Shown here: piece after piece, positions 1 through 4,389 of the stretch | Layout: every line of letters begins with the position of its first letter | Position numbering within the stretch: position 1 is the first letter of the stretch | Assembly (NCBI RefSeq): GCF_052116585.1 | Contig: NZ_JBQKKT010000042.1 | Span: 1-6,753 of the forward strand | Length of the DNA: 6,753 nt | Direction of reading: 5' to 3' | DNA from: Luteococcus sp052116585 | GTDB taxonomy: Bacteria > Actinomycetota > Actinomycetes > Propionibacteriales > Propionibacteriaceae | Notes under the pieces: generated by a model | Seen by the model: the letters and a program-made list of their open reading frames with translations, nothing else | What the model was told of the DNA's origin: nothing | Databases searched by the model: none | Position numbers and translations under genes: made by a program

Positions 1-69
<69 letters not shown>

Positions 70-116
70 CGATGCATCTGTTTCTGGCGGGCCGTGGGGA
101 GGGCGGTGTGGCGGGG

Positions 117-608
117 TCAGACCAGGGCGGTGATGACGCTGGTCCCCAGCACGGCCGTCGCCGTCATGGCGCAGGCGAGCTCGATCACCATGCCCAGGCC
201 GATGGCCTTCACCGTCGCGATGCTGGTGGACACGGCCTGTGAGGCGTCGCGCATCCGGTAGAGCTCGGCGCAGAAGAGGCCGATGACGAAACCGATGGGC
301 AGGCCCAGCGCGGGGAGGACGAAGGCGCCCACCAGGCCGCAGACCAGGCCCACCACGACGGGCCAGGTGGGGATCTCGCGGCTGTCAAGATTGCGCTTGG
401 TGAGCAGCATCGAGGCGGTCATGCCGATGGCCAGCAATGCCGCAGCCACTCCGAATGCGGTCCATCCCCAGGCGGAGGTTCCCCCGATGGCCCAGACCAG
501 GGCGGCTATGCCGATGGTGATGCTGCCGGGGAGTACGGGGATGACGATCCCGCAGAGTCCCACGAGGGCCAACAGGGCGACGAGGACGGCCAGAAGAGTG
601 ACGCTCAT
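117..608 (-). CDS. DUF456 family integral membrane protein
   Basis: This 163-residue protein is almost entirely hydrophobic. Membrane segments can be read at about residues 5-40 (two hairpin-forming helices), 47-69, 83-112 and 131-162. The family-typical signature G-I-V-I-P-V-L-P-G sits at residues 20-28. The second half carries the glycine-rich L-G-L-P-I-G-F-V-I-G segment (102-110) followed by E115 and R118, then a final helix with G137, G139 and E143. This layout and length match DUF456 proteins, small bacterial membrane proteins of unknown function. The ATG at 606-608 has no Shine-Dalgarno sequence but has a TAACCT box six bases upstream, suggesting leaderless transcription. It is transcribed divergently from the neighbouring deacetylase gene. 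The family call is firm from the motif; no function can be assigned. Confidence 0.85.
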   Translation of the reverse strand: MSVTLLAVLVALLALVGLCGIVIPVLPGSITIGIAALVWAIGGTSAWGWTAFGVAAALLAIGMTASMLLTKRNLDSREIPTWPVVVGLVCGLVGAFVLPALGLPIGFVIGLFCAELYRMRDASQAVSTSIATVKAIGLGMVIELACAMTATAVLGTSVITALV

Positions 609-614
609 GCACCA

Positions 615-620
615 AGGTTA
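615..620 (-). promoter_or_regulatory. -10 box (TAACCT) of the DUF456 gene, leaderless type
   Basis: TAACCT on the minus strand fits TANNNT and ends six bases before the ATG (606-608), so the predicted transcription start is the A of the start codon. No good -35 hexamer is visible. A plus-strand TAGTGT at 619-624 overlaps it and could be the -10 box for the divergent deacetylase gene, so the two promoters may share bases. Confidence 0.5.
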
Positions 621-699
621 GTGTGGTCATCCTGTGGCCTTGCCGAACTCTGTGCGCAATGGTCAAAAGCTCAACAACTTTCGTGTCACCATGGAGGTC

Positions 700-1500
700 A
701 TGGCGACTATTGTCTTCCTCCACGCCCACCCCGACGACGAAGCCTCGGCAACGTCTGGCTCGATGGCCCGAGCCGTTCAGCGCGGGGATCGTGTCGTCGT
801 GGTCTTTGCCACCAATGGCGACCACGGTGAGGTGCCCGATGACCTGCATCCGGGCGAGACCATCGTCGAGCGGCGCCGTGCCGAGGCCGAAGCGTCGGCA
901 CAGGTGATCGGCACCCACCGCATCGTCTGGCTGGGCTACAAGGACTCCGGCATGACCGGGTGGGAGATGAACACCGCTCCGGGCGCCTTCTGCAGCGCCG
1001 ATCTGGACGAGGCCGCCAACCGGCTGGCCAAGGTGCTCGACGAGGAGGACGCCGACGTCCTCGTGGGTTACGACTGGCACGGCAACTACGGCCACCCCGA
1101 TCACGTGAAGGTGCACCCCGTCGCCTATCGCGCCGCGGCGCTGGCCCGTCGACGTCCCAAGGTGCTGGAATCGACGATGAACCGCGACGCCATGGTGCAG
1201 ATGATCCGCTCGGCGCAGGATGCGGGCGCCCTGGAGGTCTTCGACCCGGAGGGGCCGGCTGACGACGGGAATCCGATGGGCACCCCTGAGAAGGAGATCC
1301 ACTGGGTGGTGGACGTCCGCGATCTGGCTGAGGTCAAGCGTCGGGCCCTGCTGTGCCATGCCAGCCAGGCCAGCGATGTGGGCATGCTCACCGGGATGCC
1401 CGACGAAGTCTTCGCCGCCAGTTTCGGCATGGAGCACTATCGAGAGCACGGCCGCCCGAATGGAATGGTGGCGGGCTGGCCCTTCACACCGTTGCCCTGA
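700..1500 (+). CDS. PIG-L family zinc-dependent deacetylase, substrate unknown
   Basis: The 266-residue protein has the LmbE/PIG-L fold, which removes acetyl or acyl groups from N-acetylglucosamine-type amines. Residues 8-14 read HAHPDDE: H10 and D13 are expected zinc ligands and D12 the general base. The second metal motif HPDH is at 132-135 (H135 the third ligand, H132 the likely transition-state histidine). A D-S-G-M motif follows strand four (82-85), as in MshB and Mca. I chose ATG 700 because it gives MATIVFLHAHPDDE, a typical start for the family. GGAGG (693-697) lies only two bases upstream, which is too close to be convincing. ATG 691 and GTG 634 are in-frame alternatives that add 3 or 22 residues. 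It could be a mycothiol-conjugate amidase, given the msh-type genes 2 kb away, but its Y-D-W-H-G-N-Y linker before HPDH matches neither MshB nor Mca exactly. The family is sure, the substrate is not. Confidence 0.9.
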   Translation: MATIVFLHAHPDDEASATSGSMARAVQRGDRVVVVFATNGDHGEVPDDLHPGETIVERRRAEAEASAQVIGTHRIVWLGYKDSGMTGWEMNTAPGAFCSADLDEAANRLAKVLDEEDADVLVGYDWHGNYGHPDHVKVHPVAYRAAALARRRPKVLESTMNRDAMVQMIRSAQDAGALEVFDPEGPADDGNPMGTPEKEIHWVVDVRDLAEVKRRALLCHASQASDVGMLTGMPDEVFAASFGMEHYREHGRPNGMVAGWPFTPLP

Positions 1501-1532
1501 TCCCTGGGGGCATGCCGCGGGCCCCGGGGTGT

Positions 1533-1746
1533 CGCGTGGGTTTGAGCGCCTCGCGACGGGTGTGGCGCACGCGGGGTGTTGGAACCCACGCGGCTGTTGG
1601 ATTGCTCGCGGGGTGTTGGATCACTCGCGACAGGTGGTGGAGCTCCTATTGCTCGGGCGTGGGTTTGGTCTTGGCCCACGGATGCCGCGTGGGTTTGGTG
1701 GGCCCGCGATGGGTGTAGCGCACGCGGGGTGTTGGATCCCACGCGG
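1533..1746. repeat. 61-bp block duplicated in direct orientation, 153 bp apart
   Basis: The blocks 1533-1593 and 1686-1746 align without gaps, with 53 of 61 positions identical by my count. Each begins with CGCGTGGGTTTG, an inverted copy of the core found in the downstream array, and ends with CACGCGGGGTGTTGGA followed by CCCACGCGG. Between them lie degenerate units at 1605 (CTCGCGG) and 1624 (CTCGCGA), keeping an 18-19 base rhythm, and a further inverted copy, GGCGTGGGTTTGG, around 1656-1668. In the first block CGCGTGGGTT (1533-1542) can pair perfectly with AACCCACGCG (1583-1592). Confidence 0.85.
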
Positions 1747-1869
1747 GGTGTTGGATCCCACGCGGGCCGATCAATCCCACGCGGGGCGCGCAGAATCCCA
1801 CGCGGGCCTGGCTATCCCACGCGGGCCTGGCTATCCCACGCGGGGCGCGCAGAATCCCACGCGAGCTGG
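1717..1869. repeat. Tandem array of 19/21-nt units with core ATCCCACGCGGG
   Basis: Exact 12-base cores start at 1736, 1755, 1774, 1795, 1814 and 1833. A truncated core (ATCCCACGCG) starts at 1854, and a partial first unit has CACGCGGG at 1721. Spacings are 19, 19, 21, 19, 19 and 21. The linkers vary but recur: GTGTTGG, CCGATCA, GCGCGCAGA, CCTGGCT, CCTGGCT, GCGCGCAGA. The inner ten bases CCCACGCGGG are a near-palindrome with one mismatched pair. A spacing near two helical turns puts every core on about the same face of the DNA. That suggests a protein-binding array, but a minisatellite is equally possible from sequence alone. The units are too short for CRISPR. Confidence 0.92.
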
Positions 1870-1913
1870 CACCCCCGGGGCATGCGAGGCACCCCACCCC
1901 AGGGCATGTCACA

Positions 1914-1943
1914 GGACCCGAGCCCTCCTGCGGGCCCGGGTCC
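1914..1943. terminator. Hairpin between convergent genes, possible bidirectional terminator
   Basis: GGACCCG (1914-1920) pairs perfectly with CGGGTCC (1937-1943). After one A-C mismatch, GCCC (1922-1925) pairs with GGGC (1932-1935) around a six-base loop. No T run follows on either strand, so it is not a textbook intrinsic terminator. Its place between two convergent genes makes it the best stem available for ending both transcripts. Confidence 0.4.
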
Positions 1944-1954
1944 AGCGTGAGGTC

Positions 1955-2045
1955 AGAACAGCGAGCGCTCCAGATCAGCGCGCTCTCCAGAACGGCGGGC
2001 CTTCCAGAGCAGCGGCCCTCCAGAACGCCGCCTCTGTCAGAACAG
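1955..2045. repeat. Tandem array of 17-nt units running into the prs stop codon
   Basis: Five units start at 1955, 1972, 1989, 2006 and 2022 (lengths 17, 17, 17, 16, 17). A partial sixth unit, AGAACAG, starts at 2039, inside the prs stop triplet and last codons. The first unit reads AGAACAGCGAGCGCTCC and the second AGATCAGCGCGCTCTCC. The shared pattern is AGAnC(A/G)GCG followed by a GC-rich middle and a C-rich end. Units one and two contain short perfect palindromes (GAGCGCTC, AGCGCGCT). The array would form the 3' untranslated part of the prs transcript. Confidence 0.8.
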
Positions 2046-3017
2046 TCCGTCGCGGGGCGGCGGCGGGGCGTAGCTCGGGTCGACGCCGCGGAAGAGCTTG
2101 CTGACGCTCTTGCCCTCGTGGGTGCGACGGATCGCGCCGGCGAACAGGTGGGCGACGGAGCGCACCTCCAGCTCGGGCCAGTCCTCGGGGCTGGGGACCG
2201 TGTTCGTGGTGACCACCTCATGGATCATCGGGTGCTGGCGCAGGCGCTCGACCGCCTTGCCGGCAAACAGGCCGTGGGTGGTGGCGACGGAGGCCTCGAT
2301 GCAGCCGAAGTCGCGCAGGCGGTCCATCAGCTCGATGATCGAACCGCCGGTGGCAATCTCGTCGTCCAGCACGATGGCCTTGCGCCCCACCACGTCGCCG
2401 ACGATGGAGTCGATGACCACCTTGTCGTCGCCCAGACGCTTCTTGGAGCCGGCGGCCACGGGCAGGCCCAACAGGCGGGCGAAGACGGCGGCCTCCTTGG
2501 CATTGCCGAGGTCAGGCGAGACCACGACGTGGTTGGTCAGATCGCGGCCGCGGTAGTGCTCGGCCAGCACGCCGATGGCGGTCAGCTGGTCCACCGGCAC
2601 CGAGAAGAATCCCTGCACCTGCGGCGAGTGCAGGGCCATGGTGAGCACGCGCGTGGCACCAGCGGTGGAGATCAGGTCGGCCACCAGACGGCCACCCATG
2701 GAGATGCGGCTGGCGTCCTTCTTGTCGCTGCGCGCATAGGCGAAGTGCGGCATCACGGCGGTGATGTGCTGAGCCGAGGCACCGTGTGCTGCGTTGATCA
2801 TCATCAACAGCTCCATCAGGTGCTCCTGCGTCGGCGGCACCAGGGGCTGGATGATGTAGACGTCGCGACGGCGGCAGTTGGCCAGCAGCTGGGCCTGGAT
2901 GCAGTCATTGCTGAAGCGGCGGATGTCCACTCCGCTGAGGGGAACCTCCAGATGGTCGCAGATCTCCTGGGCCAGTTCGGGGTGGGCCGAGCCGGTGAAT
3001 ACGACGATGTCCTTCAC
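2037..3017 (-). CDS. prs: Divergent ribose-phosphate pyrophosphokinase (PRPP synthetase-like)
   Basis: This 326-residue protein aligns along its whole length with PRPP synthetase, which transfers pyrophosphate from ATP to ribose 5-phosphate in the cytoplasm. The usual landmarks are present: F7-T-G-S-A-H-P-E-L-A, the F-A-Y-A-R catalytic stretch (92-96), the L-H-x-x-Q-x-Q-G-F-F signature (129-138), S-P-D-L-G (167-171) and a terminal PRPP-type loop with D218-D219. Several key positions differ from classical enzymes. V-D-L-H is M-A-L-H (A128), P-D-H-G is P-D-L-G, and D-D-M-I-D-T-A-G-T is D-D-E-I-A-T-G-G-S (218-226). I set the start at GTG 3015-3017 because AAAGG lies six bases upstream and the protein then begins at the family's first strand. 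An ATG at 3062 would lie upstream of the predicted transcription start. The proline-rich tail P-P-P-P near the C-terminus is unusual. The fold is secure. Full catalytic equivalence is not, and a second, canonical prs may exist elsewhere. Confidence 0.88.
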   Translation of the reverse strand: MKDIVVFTGSAHPELAQEICDHLEVPLSGVDIRRFSNDCIQAQLLANCRRRDVYIIQPLVPPTQEHLMELLMMINAAHGASAQHITAVMPHFAYARSDKKDASRISMGGRLVADLISTAGATRVLTMALHSPQVQGFFSVPVDQLTAIGVLAEHYRGRDLTNHVVVSPDLGNAKEAAVFARLLGLPVAAGSKKRLGDDKVVIDSIVGDVVGRKAIVLDDEIATGGSIIELMDRLRDFGCIEASVATTHGLFAGKAVERLRQHPMIHEVVTTNTVPSPEDWPELEVRSVAHLFAGAIRRTHEGKSVSKLFRGVDPSYAPPPPRDGLF

Positions 3018-3023
3018 GAGGTA

Positions 3024-3028
3024 CCTTT
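3024..3028 (-). promoter_or_regulatory. Ribosome binding site that sets the prs GTG start
   Basis: On the minus strand AAAGG is followed by six bases (TACCTC) and then GTG. This spacing supports GTG 3017 over the upstream ATG at 3062, which has no comparable site. Confidence 0.65.
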
Positions 3029-3049
3029 CGCGCAGTGTGGGTCGTGCAC

Positions 3050-3055
3050 AGAATA
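3050..3055 (-). promoter_or_regulatory. Candidate -10 box (TATTCT) of the prs-like gene
   Basis: TATTCT on the minus strand would start transcription near 3043, giving a leader of about 25 bases that includes the AAAGG site. The position 17 bases upstream (3073-3078, TTCCAG) is a poor -35 match. It overlaps the GGAAC/GTTCC inverted repeats, which suggests regulator-dependent activity. Confidence 0.4.
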
Positions 3056-3074
3056 TCTGCACCGTGTGGTGTCT

Positions 3075-3095
3075 GGAACCGTTCCACTTGGAACG
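3075..3095. promoter_or_regulatory. Overlapping GGAAC/GTTCC inverted repeats in the prs promoter
   Basis: GGAAC-C-GTTCC (3075-3085) overlaps CGTTCC-ACTT-GGAACG (3080-3095), so three half-sites form two perfect inverted repeats sharing the central GTTCC. A further GGAACGA stands at 3143. The cluster covers the expected -35 area of prs and is a candidate operator. The binding protein is unknown. Confidence 0.45.
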
Positions 3096-3160
3096 AACAA
3101 GCCACTCGAGCGCCGGGATCTCGTGACACGCCTTGCGGGCATGGAACGAGCGGTCAGCAT

Positions 3161-3176
3161 TGTGATTTCAATCACG
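3161..3176. promoter_or_regulatory. CRP/GlxR-like operator TGTGA-N6-TCACG
   Basis: The 16 bases TGTGATTTCAATCACG match the CRP-family pattern TGTGA-N6-TCACA with one final mismatch. The inner 14 bases (3162-3175) form inverted repeats with six-base arms. The site ends right against the TAGGAT box of the membrane-protein gene. Its centre is about 20 bases before the predicted transcription start, a position expected to block polymerase rather than recruit it. It lies about 125 bases from the predicted prs start. Confidence 0.55.
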
Positions 3177-3182
3177 TAGGAT
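3177..3182 (+). promoter_or_regulatory. -10 box (TAGGAT) of the four-helix membrane protein gene
   Basis: TAGGAT fits TANNNT and ends six bases before ATG 3189, as expected for a leaderless transcript starting at the A. The AGGA inside it (3178-3181) also stands seven bases from the ATG and could instead act as a Shine-Dalgarno site. The sequence alone does not decide between the two. Confidence 0.45.
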
Positions 3183-3188
3183 CGGGGC

Positions 3189-3581
3189 ATGGCTACGACC
3201 GTCACCCCCGCTCATTCCCGTCTCAAGACCACTGCCCTGGTGATCAACCTCGCGGTGCTGGTCCAGCTGGCCCTGGGCATCGCGATGCTCACCGGCCTGT
3301 ACTCCGTCGCGATCGCCAAGGCGCACAGCGGCGTGGGCTACATCACCATGATCGGCAGCGTCATCGCGGCCGTCTTCGCCTGGCAGCTCAGCAAGGCCGA
3401 TGCCAGCGCCAAGGGCCTGTTCTTCCACGCCCTGAGCCTGCCCGTGCTGGCCATCATCCAGTTCGGCCTGGGCGAGATGATCGGCGGAAGCGACGCCCTC
3501 AAGTGGCTGCACGTTGCGCTGGGCATCGCCTTCGTCGGTGCGTCCGTCAGCCTCTACACGCTGCTCGACAAGCGTCGCTGA
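3189..3581 (+). CDS. Small four-helix membrane protein with conserved-looking histidines, unknown function
   Basis: I do not recognise a named family with certainty. The 130-residue protein has a short basic N-terminus and four hydrophobic helices, at about 15-37, 48-68, 77-99 and 105-126, ending in D-K-R-R. Histidines stand at the starts of helices two, three and four: A-H46-S-G-V-G, F-H80-A-L and L-H108-V-A-L-G. The two H-x-x-x-G-like contexts recall haem-binding four-helix membrane proteins of the cytochrome b561 or COX15 kind, but this is only resemblance. It is divergent from prs, preceded by a CRP-like palindrome and a TAGGAT box, and followed after 12 bases by a strong hairpin, so it is probably a single-gene unit. 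An uncharacterised DUF family is the safe label. Confidence 0.8.
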   Translation: MATTVTPAHSRLKTTALVINLAVLVQLALGIAMLTGLYSVAIAKAHSGVGYITMIGSVIAAVFAWQLSKADASAKGLFFHALSLPVLAIIQFGLGEMIGGSDALKWLHVALGIAFVGASVSLYTLLDKRR

Positions 3582-3593
3582 CCCAACCTTCGC

Positions 3594-3631
3594 CGCGACG
3601 GCCTTGCCCCACCCCAGGCGGGGCCGTCGCG
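3594..3631. terminator. Strong hairpin between convergent genes, probable bidirectional terminator
   Basis: CGCGACGGCC (3594-3603) pairs perfectly with GGCCGTCGCG (3622-3631). Two G-T pairs and GCC/GGC (3606-3608 with 3617-3619) extend the stem to about 15 pairs around an eight-base loop. It starts 12 bases after the membrane-protein stop and lies 25 bases beyond the mshB-like stop, so it can end both transcripts. No T run is present on either side, which is common in high-GC actinobacteria. Confidence 0.7.
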
Positions 3632-3656
3632 TCGTTCCGGGAGACGGTCGCGTGAC

Positions 3657-4388
3657 TCAGCCGGCCAGCCCGACGGCGGTGACGATCTCCTCGCGCTGTC
3701 CGCCGGAGTGCACCACCTCGGTGCCATTGGGCTGCACCGTGAGCTGCGTGGCGTGGTGCCGCAGCGCCTCGGCGACGACGGGCAGGGTCTCGGGCAGGTC
3801 GAACCATTCGACGCCCTCGCCCGGTTCGTGTCGGATCTCCGCACAGGGCACCTGGGCCCGTTCGGCGGCGGCCCGCGCCACCTCGTGCATCCGCACATGG
3901 TCGGGGTGGCCGTAGCCGCCCCCCGCGTCGTAACTGACCATGAGGTCGGGCTGCCAGGCGCGCACCAGCGCCACCAGGTCTGCGACGGGTTCCGCAAGCG
4001 GCGCCCAGGTGAAGCTGCGCTCGTCGTTGGCATCGGCCGGGCCCGCCAGGCCGGGGCGGATCCACTCCATTCCGGAGTCGCGGTAACGGCGCGCCGGCAG
4101 GCCCTCCGCCCGCGCGGGAGCCGTGCCCAGCCATGCGTGGCGATCCACGCCCAAGACGTCCAGCGCGCCCGCCAGTTCGCCCGTCCGGTGCTCCTCCAGC
4201 CCGTCGCCGGCCAGGTGGGCGAGCGGACCGGGGACCACCTCGCCCATCTCCCCGCGGCTCGCGGTCACCAGGTCGCACGCGATCCCGCGGCCCACCAGGT
4301 GGGCGATCAGGGCACCGGTGGCGAGGGTCTCGTCGTCGGGATGGGCGTGGCAGAAGAGGATGCGGTGGACGCCGTCGAGGATGGACAT
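3657..4388 (-). CDS. mshB: MshB-like N-acetyl-1-D-myo-inositol-2-amino-2-deoxyglucopyranoside deacetylase
   Basis: The 243-residue protein is a PIG-L zinc deacetylase with MshB features; MshB removes the acetyl group from GlcNAc-inositol in mycothiol synthesis. H14-A-H-P-D-D-E supplies H16 and D19 for zinc and D18 as general base, and G-Y-G-H-P-D-H (158-164) supplies H161 and the third ligand H164. G-E-M-G-E-V (46-51), L-A-H-L-A-G-D (56-62), Y-R-D-S-G-M (102-107) and the A-T-Q stretch near the C-terminus also recall characterised MshB. It is about 60 residues shorter than the M. tuberculosis enzyme, mainly lacking the segment after the HPDH motif. I chose ATG 4386-4388: the mshA stop lies one base upstream (TGA-C-ATG), and GGAGG stands six bases before the start. 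An ATG at 4442, inside mshA, would add 18 residues without support. Its pairing with an MshA-like gene supports the call. Mca or a related PIG-L role is the main alternative. Confidence 0.8.
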   Translation of the reverse strand: MSILDGVHRILFCHAHPDDETLATGALIAHLVGRGIACDLVTASRGEMGEVVPGPLAHLAGDGLEEHRTGELAGALDVLGVDRHAWLGTAPARAEGLPARRYRDSGMEWIRPGLAGPADANDERSFTWAPLAEPVADLVALVRAWQPDLMVSYDAGGGYGHPDHVRMHEVARAAAERAQVPCAEIRHEPGEGVEWFDLPETLPVVAEALRHHATQLTVQPNGTEVVHSGGQREEIVTAVGLAG

Positions 4389-4389
4389 G

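Larger units (their letters stand above)
1501..2036. other. Gene-free convergent intergenic region filled with repeats
   Basis: These 536 bases lie between the 3' ends of the PIG-L gene (plus) and the prs-like gene (minus). Several long open frames cross the region on both strands, but they exist because the sequence is stop-poor and GC-rich. Their translations are repetitive Pro/Arg/Gly strings with no domain, so I call none of them. The contents are a 61-bp block present twice (1533-1593, 1686-1746), a 19/21-nt tandem array (1717-1869), a hairpin (1914-1943) and a 17-nt tandem array (1955-2045). GGGGC/GCCCC (1507-1511 and 1521-1525) could form a weak stem just after the deacetylase stop. 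Confidence 0.85.

Noticed and set aside
385..1449. Open frame of 354 codons on the minus strand
   Set aside because: It is antisense to the PIG-L gene and overlaps the DUF456 gene, with no domain. Both real genes have clear family motifs.
634..1500. GTG at 634 as the PIG-L start
   Set aside because: The extra 22 residues precede the first strand of the fold and do not resemble the family. A TAGTGT box at 619-624 makes it possible but less likely than 691 or 700.
1717..1869. CRISPR array
   Set aside because: Units are 19-21 bases with a 12-base core and 7-9-base linkers that recur. CRISPR repeats and spacers are each at least about 20 bases with unique spacers, and no cas gene is nearby.
1717..1869. 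Plasmid iteron origin
   Set aside because: Period and phasing resemble iterons, but there is no rep gene, AT-rich segment or DnaA box, and the neighbours are chromosomal housekeeping genes.
1437..2221. Several open frames across the repeat region, including plus 1576-1950 and minus 1646-2221
   Set aside because: They arise from stop-poor tandem repeats. The products are repetitive Pro/Arg/Gly strings, lack ribosome sites and overlap the 3' ends of real genes.
2037..3062. ATG at 3062 as the prs start
   Set aside because: It adds 15 residues not seen in the family, has no ribosome site, and lies upstream of the predicted transcription start near 3043. GTG 3017 has AAAGG at ideal spacing.
3080..3095. 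LexA SOS box or ECF sigma promoter from the GGAAC motifs
   Set aside because: LexA boxes in these bacteria have GAAC-N4-GTTC; here the arms are reversed or separated by one base. No GTT element follows GGAAC at 16-19 bases for an ECF promoter.
1947..3179. Open frame of 410 codons on the plus strand
   Set aside because: It lies antisense to the prs-like gene, whose protein shows full-family motifs. The frame is an artefact of GC-rich codon use and its translation has no recognisable domain.
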